Assembly: GCF_001717955.1 (NCBI RefSeq)
Contig: NZ_CP014168.1
Span: forward strand, 1,898,001 to 1,962,000
Length of the DNA: 64,000 bases
Direction: 5' to 3'
Origin: Sphingomonas panacis
GTDB lineage: Bacteria; Pseudomonadota; Alphaproteobacteria; Sphingomonadales; Sphingomonadaceae
Shown: positions 46,898-54,872 of the stretch, piece by piece
Layout of the letters: the number at the start of each line of letters is the position of its first letter
Position numbering within the stretch: position 1 is the first letter of the stretch
The notes under the pieces: model-generated
The model's input: only the letters and a program-made list of their open reading frames with translations
Databases searched by the model: none
What the model was told of the DNA's origin: nothing
Program-made: the position numbers and the translations under genes

Positions 46898-47262
46898 TGT
46901 TCGCGCTCGCCGCCGCGACGGCGCCTCCGACACCCAAACCGACCGCCACGCCCGGCCCGCAGACCCAGCGCGCGCTCGCCGACTACAAAGCGGCCGATAG
47001 CGCGATGGCGAACCAGTGGCGCATCACCAACGCCTTCATGAAGGGCAAGGACGCGCAGGACCACCGCCGCAGCCACTTCGCTTATGCCGACGCGCTGCTC
47101 ACCAGCCAGCGCGCGTGGATCAGCTATCGCGATGCCGCCTGCCGGGTCGAAGGCGGCGTCCACGCCGGTGACGTGCGGCAGGCGCTGATCGTCGCACAGT
47201 GCAAGACCGCGCTCACCAATGCGCGGCGGCTCCAGCTCAAGGGGCTGATGGCTAACGAATGA
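46897..47262 (+). CDS. LprI-like (DUF1311) small protein
   Basis: 121-aa protein whose ATG overlaps the bioB stop (TGATG). N-terminal 25 residues are Ala/Pro/Thr-rich and could be a weak signal peptide. The C-terminal 80 residues show the DUF1311/LprI pattern: DSAMANQWRITNAFM, SQRAWISYRDAACRVEG and VAQCKTALTNARRLQLKGL with two Cys. LprI proteins are lysozyme inhibitors in mycobacteria, but most family members are uncharacterised. Its place inside the bioB-pccA transcript is unexplained. Confidence 0.8.
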   Translation: MFALAAATAPPTPKPTATPGPQTQRALADYKAADSAMANQWRITNAFMKGKDAQDHRRSHFAYADALLTSQRAWISYRDAACRVEGGVHAGDVRQALIVAQCKTALTNARRLQLKGLMANE

Positions 47263-47498
47263 TACGAGTTCGCCGTCTTTCAATTCTGTTCGCAGTAGCA
47301 TCTGCGATTTACTGGGAGGGCATTGCCTGGTTCTGGTCGATCATCAATCCGATAGCCGGCATCGACGCTGCGCCATATTGGATGGTGATGCTCGCCAATT
47401 CGGTTCCGGCCTCGCTCTACGCCGTCTTTACGTTGGTTTTCTGTCATTGGCTCGCACGACGGGCCGTCAAGCAGGTACTTGAGAGGTCCGGGCAATAA
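47259..47498 (+). CDS. Small two-pass membrane protein of unknown function
   Basis: 79 aa with two hydrophobic segments (about 7-28 and 42-66) and basic ends (MIRVRRLSILFAVASAIYWE at the start, RRAVKQVLERSGQ at the end). It overlaps the previous gene by 4 bp (ATGA) and the pccA start by one base (TAATG), so it is co-translated with both. I do not recognise a family. The AT content is higher than in its neighbours, suggesting later arrival. Confidence 0.7.
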   Translation: MIRVRRLSILFAVASAIYWEGIAWFWSIINPIAGIDAAPYWMVMLANSVPASLYAVFTLVFCHWLARRAVKQVLERSGQ

Positions 47499-49513
47499 TG
47501 TTCAAGAAAATCCTGGTCGCCAACCGTGGCGAAATCGCATGCCGCGTGATGCGCACCGCCAAGGCGATGGGCATCGCCACCGTCGCGGTCTATTCGGACG
47601 CCGACGCCCGCGCCCCGCACGTGCTGATGGCGGACGAGGCGGTTCGGCTCGGGCCGGCACCAGCGGCGGAGAGCTATCTCAAGGCCGAACTGATCCTGCT
47701 CGCCGCCCAGGAAACCGGCGCCGACTGTATCCACCCCGGCTACGGCTTCCTCTCCGAACGCGAGAGCTTCGCGCGTGCCTGCGCCGAGGCCGGCATCGCC
47801 TTCGTCGGACCTCCCCCGAAAGCGATCGCGGCGATGGGCGACAAGATCGAATCGAAGAAGCTGGCCAAGGCGGCGGGCGTCAACGTCGTCCCCGGTTTCC
47901 TCGGCGAGATCGCCGATACCGAGGAGGCGGTGAAGATCGCCACCGACATCGGCTATCCGGTGATGATGAAGGCCTCGGCCGGCGGCGGCGGCAAGGGTAT
48001 GCGGCTCGCCTGGAGCGAGAAGGACGTTCGCGAAGGCTTCGAGGCGACCAAACGCGAAGGCCTCGCCAGCTTCGGCGATGACCGCGTCTTCATCGAGAAG
48101 TTCATCGAAAGCCCGCGCCACATCGAAATTCAGGTGATGGGCGATCAGCACGGCAACATCGTCTATCTCGGCGAGCGCGAATGTTCGATCCAGCGCCGTC
48201 ACCAGAAGGTCGTCGAGGAAGCGCCCTCGCCGTTCGTCACGCCCGCGATGCGTAAAAGCATGGGCGAGCAGGCGGTCGCGCTCGCCCGCGCGGTCGGTTA
48301 CTACAGCGCCGGCACGGTCGAGCTGATCGTGTCGGGCGCGGACAAGACGGGGAAGGGCTTTTACTTCCTCGAAATGAACACCCGGCTTCAGGTCGAGCAT
48401 CCCGTTACCGAGGCGATCACCGGGCTCGACCTGGTCGAGCTGATGATCCGCGTCGCCGCCGGGGAGAAGCTGCCCTTCCAGCAGAAGGACGTGACGCTGA
48501 CCGGCTGGGCGATCGAGAACCGCGTGTATGCCGAAGACCCGTATCGCGGCTTCCTTCCCTCGATCGGCCGGCTCGTCCATTACGATCCGCCCGCCGACGA
48601 CCGCCCGGCCTACGGCCCGGTGCAGAAGGGCGCCGAATACGTCCGCGTCGATGACGGCGTGACGGAAGGCGGCGAGGTCAGCATGTTCTACGATCCGATG
48701 ATCGCCAAGCTCATCACTCATGCCGACACCCGCGAGGGCGCGATCGACCTCCAGATCGCCGCACTCGACCGGTTCGAGATCGACGGGCCGGGCAACAATC
48801 TGGATTTCCTGTCGGCGCTGATGCAGCACGATCGCTTCCGCTCAGGCAACATCACCACCGGCTTCATCGCCGAGGAATATCCCGACGGCTTCACCGGCGC
48901 GCCGGCCGCGCCCGCTCTGCTCGCCGACCTGGCGGCGGTGGCGGCATTCGCGGCGACGGCCGAGGCCGATCGCGCCCGCCGCACCGACGGCCAGCTCGGC
49001 CAGCGGCTCGATCCGCCGGCCGACTGGGTGGTGCGGATCGCGGGCAAGGACCACACGGTCGCGGTGTCGGAGGATGCGATCACCGTCGACGGCACCGAGA
49101 TCGACATCGCGATGGAATATACGCCGGGCGACCGCGTGATCGAGGCGGAGGTTGATGGCACGCCGCTGTTCGTCAAGATCGCGAAGACCCGCACCGGCTT
49201 CCGGCTCAACGCGCGCGGCGCGATCCACATCGCCCGCGTCCTGCCCGCGCATGTCGCGCCCTATGCCAGGCACCTGCTCGTCAAGGTGCCGCCCGATCTG
49301 TCGAAGTTCCTGCTCTGCCCGATGCCGGGGCTGCTCCAGAAGCTCTACGTGGCCGAAGGCGATTCTGTCGAAGCCGGCCAGCCGCTCGCGGTCGTCGAGG
49401 CGATGAAGATGGAGAACATCCTGCGCGCTGAAAAGGCCGGTGTGGTAAAGGCGGTGAATGCAGCGCCGGGCGAAAGCCTCGCGGTGGACGCGGTGATCCT
49501 CGAAATGGCGTGA
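47498..49513 (+). CDS. pccA: Propionyl/acetyl-CoA carboxylase alpha subunit (biotin carboxylase + BCCP)
   Basis: 671 aa. Biotin carboxylase domain (1-450) with ATP-grasp loop ASAGGGGKGMRLAW, ERECSIQRRHQK and the MNTRLQVEHPVTE catalytic strand; a middle BT-like domain; and a C-terminal biotinyl carrier domain with the biotin lysine in EAMKMEN (about residue 636). It carboxylates its own biotin for transfer by PccB. Found in the same cluster as pccB and methylmalonyl-CoA mutase, which supports propionyl-CoA as substrate rather than methylcrotonyl-CoA. Confidence 0.95.
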   Translation: MFKKILVANRGEIACRVMRTAKAMGIATVAVYSDADARAPHVLMADEAVRLGPAPAAESYLKAELILLAAQETGADCIHPGYGFLSERESFARACAEAGIAFVGPPPKAIAAMGDKIESKKLAKAAGVNVVPGFLGEIADTEEAVKIATDIGYPVMMKASAGGGGKGMRLAWSEKDVREGFEATKREGLASFGDDRVFIEKFIESPRHIEIQVMGDQHGNIVYLGERECSIQRRHQKVVEEAPSPFVTPAMRKSMGEQAVALARAVGYYSAGTVELIVSGADKTGKGFYFLEMNTRLQVEHPVTEAITGLDLVELMIRVAAGEKLPFQQKDVTLTGWAIENRVYAEDPYRGFLPSIGRLVHYDPPADDRPAYGPVQKGAEYVRVDDGVTEGGEVSMFYDPMIAKLITHADTREGAIDLQIAALDRFEIDGPGNNLDFLSALMQHDRFRSGNITTGFIAEEYPDGFTGAPAAPALLADLAAVAAFAATAEADRARRTDGQLGQRLDPPADWVVRIAGKDHTVAVSEDAITVDGTEIDIAMEYTPGDRVIEAEVDGTPLFVKIAKTRTGFRLNARGAIHIARVLPAHVAPYARHLLVKVPPDLSKFLLCPMPGLLQKLYVAEGDSVEAGQPLAVVEAMKMENILRAEKAGVVKAVNAAPGESLAVDAVILEMA

Positions 49514-49525
49514 CGCCTCCCGCGT

Positions 49526-49608
49526 CGTCACCCCAGCGCAAGCTGGGGTCTCTCTGGGGCGGGCGCTGCGACAGCCAGGGGGAGATGCCAGCTTGCGCTG
49601 GCATGACG
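49526..49608. repeat. Palindromic repeat (GCGCAAGCTGG type) between convergent genes
   Basis: Inverted arms 49526-49552 and 49582-49608, sharing CAGCGCAAGCTGG and its complement with a few mismatches. Unrelated to the CGTCGCCCC and CCGTTCG families. Lies between pccA and the convergent 85-aa gene. Confidence 0.75.
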
Positions 49609-49626
49609 TTTTGAGAGCAGGGAGAG

Positions 49627-49884
49627 CTATTCCTCCGCCCGCTCCGACAGCTCCATCAGCGTCCGCGCCGCATCGCGGTCAGCCGCATCCTTGAACGCCA
49701 CGTCGAGATCGGGTGCCACCCCCAGCATCTGCATCAGCGCCCACATGCCGAAGCGCCGCCCGCGATCGGTCTCCAGCCCGAACTCGACGCGCAACCGTTC
49801 CGCGCCAGCCTGCAACGCATCCGGCGAGACCGAGTCGAGATCATCGCTGCCGAAATAGCGCACGAACAGATCGTCGAGCCTCAT
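49627..49884 (-). CDS. Conserved small protein of unknown function
   Basis: 85-aa acidic protein, MRLDDLFVRYFGSDDLDSVS then LQAGAERLRVEFGLETDRGR and FGMWALMQMLGVAPDLDVAF. No TM segment or known motif; I recall similar proteins in other sphingomonads but cannot name a domain. ATG 49884 overlaps the stop of the DUF4169 gene (ATGA), so the two are co-translated. The frame is open upstream through the DUF4169 gene but in the wrong frame for that protein. Confidence 0.7.
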   Translation of the reverse strand: MRLDDLFVRYFGSDDLDSVSPDALQAGAERLRVEFGLETDRGRRFGMWALMQMLGVAPDLDVAFKDAADRDAARTLMELSERAEE

Positions 49885-50057
49885 TCCGCGATTTTCGCGC
49901 CGTCGAGCGTGCGCTCGCGATGCTCCGCTTCGGTCTCCTCGGCCCGCTTCTGCGCCAGCGTGCGCCCGTGCAGCGTGCGGTTCTGCGCGGCGGTGGCGGC
50001 GGCTTGCGTGCGCGCTTTCGCCTTGCGGGCGGTCCTCAGGTTGATGATCTCGGCCAT
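49881..50057 (-). CDS. DUF4169 family protein
   Basis: 58-aa basic protein too short to stand out on length alone: MAEIINLRTARKAKARTQAA, then RTLHGRTLAQKRAEETEAEH and RERTLDG. The MAEIINL(R/N) start and the Lys/Arg/Ala-rich helix followed by H-G-R-T-K-A-Q are diagnostic of DUF4169, a small alphaproteobacterial family of unknown role. It overlaps the next gene by 4 bp. Divergent from the Hsp70 gene with an 80-bp gap. Confidence 0.85.
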   Translation of the reverse strand: MAEIINLRTARKAKARTQAAATAAQNRTLHGRTLAQKRAEETEAEHRERTLDGAKIAE

Positions 50058-50137
50058 GCGCTGACGTGTAGCACACTTGCGTTTCGCGGCCAGATCGGCA
50101 TTAGCCGCCGGCCCGGCCAGCCGATGAGGACAGCACA

Positions 50138-51412
50138 GTGCAAGACGCGATCGGCCTCGATTTCGGAACGACCAACAGCGTCGTCGCGCGCGTGCGTGCC
50201 GACGGGCAGCCGCATCTGGTCGACTTCGCCGCGCCCGAGGAAACCAGCGCGGTGTTCCGCTCGGCGCTGTGCTTCTGGGAGGAGGACGGCCTCGCCTATG
50301 AGGCCGGGCCGTGGGCGATCGCCGACTATCTCGAATACCCGCAGGGCAGCCGCTTCCTGCAATCGTTCAAGTCGGTCGCCGCCAGCGCGACCTTCGAACA
50401 CGCCTCGGTGTTCGACAAACGCTTCCGCTTCGAGGAACTCGGCAAGCTGTTCCTCGCCAAGCTGTCGGCCCACGCCGGCGGCGCGCTCGCCACACCGCCG
50501 AGCCGCGTCGTCGTCGGGCGTCCGGTCCATTATGCCGGCGCGCGCCCCGACGAGGCGCTCGCGCGGCAGCGCTACGACGCGATGTTCGCCGGCTTCGGCG
50601 CCGAGATCCATTACGTCTACGAACCGCTCGGCGCCGCATTCAGCTACGCCGCCCGGCTTGAGGACAGCGCGACCATCCTCGTCGCGGATTTCGGCGGCGG
50701 CACCAGCGATTTCTCGGTGGTGCGAGTCGCGCCGCCGGGTTCGCCCAAGCGCTGCACCCCGCTGGGCCACGCCGGCATCGGCATCGCCGGGGACCAGTTC
50801 GATTCGCGAATCGTCGACAAGCTCGTACTGCCGATCCTCGGCTTCGGCGGCCTCTATCGCTCGTTCGACAAGCAGCTCGAAATCCCGCGCGGCTATTTCG
50901 CCGATTTCAGTGATTGGTCGCGGCTCGCGTTGATGCGCAACCGCCGCACGCTGGAGGAACTGCGCAAGCTGCAACGCTCCGCGCTCGATCCCGAGGCGAT
51001 CGGGCGGATGATCGCGATCATCGAGCAGGAACAGGGTTACCGGCTCTACGATTCGGTCGGCCAGCTCAAGCGCGCGCTGTCACGCGACGACGCCGCCGAT
51101 TTCCACTTCGACGGCGAGGACGTGCGGATCGACGCGACCGTCACCCGCGCCGAGTTCGAAGGCTGGATCGCCGCCGATCTCGCCCGGATGAAGGCGACGG
51201 TGGACCGCGCGCTCGCCCAGGCCGGCGTGGACGAAAGCGGCATCGACCGAGTCTTCCTGACCGGCGGGACCTCGCTGATCCCGAGCGTGCGTGCGCTGTT
51301 CACCCAGCGCTTCGGCGAAGACCGGATCGCAAGCGGCGGCGAACTCACCTCGATCGCCAACGGCCTCGCGCTGATCGGACAGGAAGAGGACGTCGCCGCC
51401 TGGGCGGTGTGA
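50138..51412 (+). CDS. Stand-alone Hsp70 family protein (YegD-like)
   Basis: 424-aa actin-like ATPase of the Hsp70 family. Phosphate-1 loop IGLDFGTTNSVVARV (residues 4-18), phosphate-2 loop VADFGGGTSDFSVV (about 185), connect-2/adenosine motif VFLTGGTSLIPSVRALF (about 370). It lacks the roughly 200-residue C-terminal substrate-binding domain of DnaK (about 640 aa), like E. coli YegD. No DnaJ or GrpE gene nearby. Client and role unknown. GTG 50138 with GAGGA upstream. Convergent with the HerA-like ATPase. Confidence 0.9.
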   Translation: MQDAIGLDFGTTNSVVARVRADGQPHLVDFAAPEETSAVFRSALCFWEEDGLAYEAGPWAIADYLEYPQGSRFLQSFKSVAASATFEHASVFDKRFRFEELGKLFLAKLSAHAGGALATPPSRVVVGRPVHYAGARPDEALARQRYDAMFAGFGAEIHYVYEPLGAAFSYAARLEDSATILVADFGGGTSDFSVVRVAPPGSPKRCTPLGHAGIGIAGDQFDSRIVDKLVLPILGFGGLYRSFDKQLEIPRGYFADFSDWSRLALMRNRRTLEELRKLQRSALDPEAIGRMIAIIEQEQGYRLYDSVGQLKRALSRDDAADFHFDGEDVRIDATVTRAEFEGWIAADLARMKATVDRALAQAGVDESGIDRVFLTGGTSLIPSVRALFTQRFGEDRIASGGELTSIANGLALIGQEEDVAAWAV

Positions 51413-51444
51413 GTTTCCGTCGCACCTGGCCTAAAGAAGTCTGG

Positions 51445-51589
51445 TTCGCGCAGAGGCGCAGAGGACGCAGAGGCGGTAACGCGATCCGCGACGGCGCGCG
51501 CCGGTCGTCCGGTTCATGCTCCTGCGGCCTTCGGCCGCTACATCTCTTCTCTATCTCTTCTTTCTGCGTCCTCTGCGCCTCTGCGCGAA
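51445..51589. repeat. 27-bp perfect inverted repeat with tandem GCAGAGG units
   Basis: Arms 51445-51471 and 51563-51589 are perfect complements, each built of three near-identical CGCAGAGG units. A GGCCTTCGGCC hairpin lies in the 91-nt centre. Located between the convergent Hsp70 and ATPase genes; probably a two-way terminator and a dispersed element. Confidence 0.88.
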
Positions 51590-51600
51590 TTCTTATTTCT

Positions 51601-53070
51601 TCAAGCCTCGGTCGACTCGGTCGTCCAGCCCAGCCCGGGAATCGTGATCGATCGTCGCCCCGACAGGTCCACCCGAGTCACGAAGATGTCGCGCCCCTCG
51701 ATATAGCTCATCACCCGCCGCGCCCGGCCCAGCGAACTCGTGCCGTAGATTCGCGCGATCTGCTCGTCGGTCGGGCAGGGCGTGCCCTCGCGCGCCGCGC
51801 GCGCCACCAGCAGGAACGCGCCGAGCATGTCGTCGGGCAAGGTCGCCGCGACGGCGAGCGCCTGCGCCCATTCGCCGTCGAGCCCCTCGAAAATCCCCGC
51901 CCGCGCCGCTGCCAGCCGGCGTGCGAACGCCGATGGATCGAGCGGTGCGCGCCGCACCCCGACCATCCGGCAGCGCACCTGGAAATCCTGATACAGCACC
52001 GCCGCCGCGCGCCCGCCCGATTCGGGGTCTTCCGCGATCGCGCGCAGCACATCGACGATGATCTGCTCGCGCTCCTCGGGCGTGATCTCCGGCTCCGGCT
52101 CGGCGCGAACCGGCTCGGGGCGCGCGATCACGCTGTCCATCAGGTCGGCCGATGCGGCCGGGCGCGGCGGCGGCGGGTTGGCGGCGGCGTGCATGAACAA
52201 GGTCGGCTCGTCGACCTCGACCTCGGTCATCAGCAGGTCGCGCATGTCGGTGCCCTGCGCTTGCGGAAGCGGCGTCAGCACCGGGCTGCTGCTGCGCGCC
52301 GAGGTGAGTACCTGCCCGATCCTGACCATGATCGGCCGTCGCGCGATCGCCGGCCCCAGCCCCAGAAAGGTGCCGCGCGTCAGGTCGCGGATCTGTTCCG
52401 CCTGCCGCCGCTCCATGCCGAGCAGATCGGCCGCGCGCGCCATGTCGATGTCGAGGAAGGTCCGTCCCATCAGGAAGTTCGACGCTTCCGCCGCGACGTT
52501 CTTCGACAATTTGGCAAGTCGCTGAGTCGCGATGATGCCGGCGAGGCCACGCTTGCGCCCGCGCGACATCAAATTCGCCATCGCCGACAGCGAGGCGCGG
52601 CGCACCTCCTCGGTCACTTCAGCACCGGCGGCGGGCGCGAAGATCTGCGCCTCGTCGATCACCACCAACGCAGGATACCAATGTTCGCGCGGCGCATCGA
52701 ACAATCCCATCAGGAAGGCGGCGGCGCAGCGCATCTGTCCCTCCATCTCGAGACCCTCGAGACTCAACACCACCGATGAGCGATGCTCGCGCGCGCGCGC
52801 GGCGAAGCGCGTGATCTCGGCGATCGAATAGTCGACCGCCTCGATCACGACATGGCCATACGGCCCCGAAAGCGTGACGAAATCACCCTCGGGATCGATG
52901 ATGATCTGCTGAACCTCGCGCCCGCTGCCTTCCAGCAGACGGCGCAGCAGATAGGATTTGCCCGAACCCGAATTGCCTTGCACCAGCAGCCGCGTCGCGA
53001 GCAGTTCCTCAAGGTCAATCGTCACCGCGCCGCCGTTCGCGTCGGTGCCCATGTCCACACGGAATGTCAT
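51601..53070 (-). CDS. HerA/VirB4-like DUF87 ATPase
   Basis: 489-aa FtsK-HerA superfamily ATPase. Walker A LVQGNSGSGKSYLLRRLLEG (about 28-47), Walker B YPALVVIDEAQIFAP (about 130), and a glutamine sensor segment LAGIIATQRLAKLSK. The N-terminal strand region (MTFRVDMGT) resembles a HAS barrel remnant. The C-terminal 170 residues (from about 310) carry no clear domain. No NurA nuclease gene is adjacent, so the classical HerA-NurA pair is not seen. ATG 53070 chosen; ATG 53106 would add 12 residues. Confidence 0.8.
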   Translation of the reverse strand: MTFRVDMGTDANGGAVTIDLEELLATRLLVQGNSGSGKSYLLRRLLEGSGREVQQIIIDPEGDFVTLSGPYGHVVIEAVDYSIAEITRFAARAREHRSSVVLSLEGLEMEGQMRCAAAFLMGLFDAPREHWYPALVVIDEAQIFAPAAGAEVTEEVRRASLSAMANLMSRGRKRGLAGIIATQRLAKLSKNVAAEASNFLMGRTFLDIDMARAADLLGMERRQAEQIRDLTRGTFLGLGPAIARRPIMVRIGQVLTSARSSSPVLTPLPQAQGTDMRDLLMTEVEVDEPTLFMHAAANPPPPRPAASADLMDSVIARPEPVRAEPEPEITPEEREQIIVDVLRAIAEDPESGGRAAAVLYQDFQVRCRMVGVRRAPLDPSAFARRLAAARAGIFEGLDGEWAQALAVAATLPDDMLGAFLLVARAAREGTPCPTDEQIARIYGTSSLGRARRVMSYIEGRDIFVTRVDLSGRRSITIPGLGWTTESTEA

Positions 53071-53109
53071 GGGCGCCGAATGGCGGAAAGCGGGCAGGGG
53101 GAGCAAGCG

Positions 53110-54600
53110 TTAATGCGGCACCACGCCCATCTCGACGCCGGTCTTGTCGTGGAGCGCGAAACGATCGACCAGATCGGCGCTCGCCTGATTATAGCCGATC
53201 ACCGCGACCTGCGCGCCGCCCTGCCGCAGCCGCGCCACCGCCTTGTCGAGCGCGCCCACGCCCGAAATGTCCCAGAAATGCGCCGCCGACACGTCGATCG
53301 TCACGCGCGGCGCCGGCTCATCCCCGGCGAACGCGCGCGTGAAGCGATCGACCGAGGCGAAGAAGATCTGACCCGTCACGCGGTAGGTCGCGGCGTCGCC
53401 GTCGGCGATCCGCTCGACCGCGAACATCCGCCGCACCTTGCCGGCGAAGAAGATGCCCGACAGCAGCACGCCCACCAGCACGCCGCGCGCGAGATCGTGA
53501 GTCGCCACGACAACCGCGACCGTCGCCAGCATCACCACCGAAGATGTCGGCGGGTGGCGGCGCAAATTGGGAATCGAATTCCAACTGAACGTGCCGATCG
53601 ACACCATCACCATCACGGCGACCAACGCGGGCATCGGGATTCGCCCCACCCACGGCCCCAGCACCGCGAGCAGGAACAGCAGGAACGCGCCGGCGGTGAA
53701 GGTCGACAGCCGCTTGCGCCCGCCCGAGGTGACGTTGATCACCGACTGGCCAATCATCGCGCAGCCGCCCATCCCGCCGACCAATGCGGCGGCGATGTTG
53801 GCGCTGCCCTGGCCGAAACATTCGCGGCGCTTGTCGCTGCCGGTGCCGGTCATGTCGTCGACGATCTGCGCGGTCATCATCGATTCGAGCAGCCCGACCG
53901 CCGCCATCGTCAGCGCATAGGGCAGGATGATTCGCAGCGTCTCCAGCGTCAGCGGCACCTGCGGCCACGTCAGGCTCGGCAGACCCTCCGGCAAGCGGCC
54001 CATGTCGGAGACGGTCCGCACCGGCAGCCCCAAAGCGATGCCGATCGCCGCCAGCACGAGGATCGCGACCAGCGGGGAGGGCACCGCTTTGGTGATGCGC
54101 GGCAGCAGGTAGATGATCGCGAGCCCGCCCGCGACCATCGCATAGGTGTGCCACGTCACGCCCACGAACTGCGGAAGCTGCGCCATGAAGATCAGGATCG
54201 CGAGCGCGTTGACGAAGCCGGTGATGACCGAGCGCGACACGAACTGCATCAGCAGGTCGAGCCGCAATGCGCCCGCGATCATCTGGAACACGCCCATCAG
54301 GATCGTCGCCGCGAACAGATATTGCAGGCCGTGATCGCGCACCAGCGGCGTCACCAGCACCGCGACCGCAGCGGTCGCGGCCGAGATCATCGCCGGCCGC
54401 CCGCCGATGAAGGCGGACACGATCGCGATCGCGACCGAGGCATACAGGCCGACGCGCGGATCGACACCCGAGATGACGGAAAAGCCGATCGCTTCCGGGA
54501 TCAGCGCAAGCGCGACGACGATGCCGGCGAGCATCTCGCGCCGGGCTTCGGTGGCGTCGGCGAACCATTCGCCGCGCCAGCGGGACAAAATGTGAGTCAT
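53110..54600 (-). CDS. SulP family anion transporter
   Basis: 496-aa SLC26/SulP transporter. N-terminal membrane domain (about 20-390; LAGIVVALALIPEAIGFSVI, GGRPAMISAATAAVAVLV, GMGGCAMIGQSVINVTSGGR) and a C-terminal STAS domain (about 410-490; VTIDVSAAHFWDISGVGALD). The family carries sulfate, bicarbonate or other anions by H+ symport or exchange. ATG 54600 has the family start (MTHILSRWRGEWF). No carbonic anhydrase is adjacent, unlike bicarbonate-type SulP operons. Upstream leader is structured (separate entry), hinting at riboswitch control. Confidence 0.93.
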   Translation of the reverse strand: MTHILSRWRGEWFADATEARREMLAGIVVALALIPEAIGFSVISGVDPRVGLYASVAIAIVSAFIGGRPAMISAATAAVAVLVTPLVRDHGLQYLFAATILMGVFQMIAGALRLDLLMQFVSRSVITGFVNALAILIFMAQLPQFVGVTWHTYAMVAGGLAIIYLLPRITKAVPSPLVAILVLAAIGIALGLPVRTVSDMGRLPEGLPSLTWPQVPLTLETLRIILPYALTMAAVGLLESMMTAQIVDDMTGTGSDKRRECFGQGSANIAAALVGGMGGCAMIGQSVINVTSGGRKRLSTFTAGAFLLFLLAVLGPWVGRIPMPALVAVMVMVSIGTFSWNSIPNLRRHPPTSSVVMLATVAVVVATHDLARGVLVGVLLSGIFFAGKVRRMFAVERIADGDAATYRVTGQIFFASVDRFTRAFAGDEPAPRVTIDVSAAHFWDISGVGALDKAVARLRQGGAQVAVIGYNQASADLVDRFALHDKTGVEMGVVPH

Positions 54601-54616
54601 TGGAAATACCATGAGG

Positions 54617-54692
54617 CAGGCGTCGCGAGGCGGACGCCTGTCATTGTCCGGCGGATCGGCGGCCGGAATAGCCACCCGGAATCGCACCGGGT
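54617..54692 (-). promoter_or_regulatory. Structured leader of the SulP gene, possible sul1-type RNA
   Basis: On the minus strand two stems precede the SulP start: ACCCGG/CCGGGT (54687-54692 with 54674-54679, 7-nt loop) and a perfect 8-bp stem CAGGCGTC/GACGCCTG (54633-54640 with 54617-54624, 8-nt loop). The second ends 17 nt before the ATG at 54600. There is no good ribosome-binding site in between. The sul1 RNA motif, known from comparative work in alphaproteobacteria, occupies this position before sulfate-transporter-like genes; I cannot confirm membership by eye. Confidence 0.35.
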
Positions 54693-54746
54693 CCATGTGA
54701 GTACCGCCTTCATACCGGCGCGCGGCGTCGGCGCAAGGTATTGCAT

Positions 54747-54871
54747 CGTCGCCCCGGCGAAGCCTGTCCTGAGCAGCTGGCTTGCCAGCCAGTCGAAGGG
54801 GCCGAGGCCGCTGCATGTAGGCCACCCGCCCGCCAAATTTCAGAACGGCCCTGGCCTCCGCCGGGGCGACG
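54747..54871. repeat. Mosaic CGTCGCCCCGGCG palindrome with a second repeat nested inside
   Basis: Outer arms match the copies at 26542 and 39021 (54747-54760 and 54858-54871). The centre carries a stretch related to the other family (CCTGTCCTGAGC...GTCGAAGG) holding its own hairpin CTGGC-TT-GCCAG. It lies upstream of the SulP leader and directly after the LysR stop. Confidence 0.65.
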
Positions 54872-54872
54872 C

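Noticed and set aside
51445..51589. CRISPR array suggested by repeated CGCAGAGG units
   Set aside because: Units are contiguous without spacers and arranged as one inverted repeat; no cas gene in the window.
51601..53070. HerA-NurA type defence or DNA-end-resection module
   Set aside because: The ATPase is alone; neighbours are an Hsp70 and a SulP transporter, with no nuclease or defence gene.
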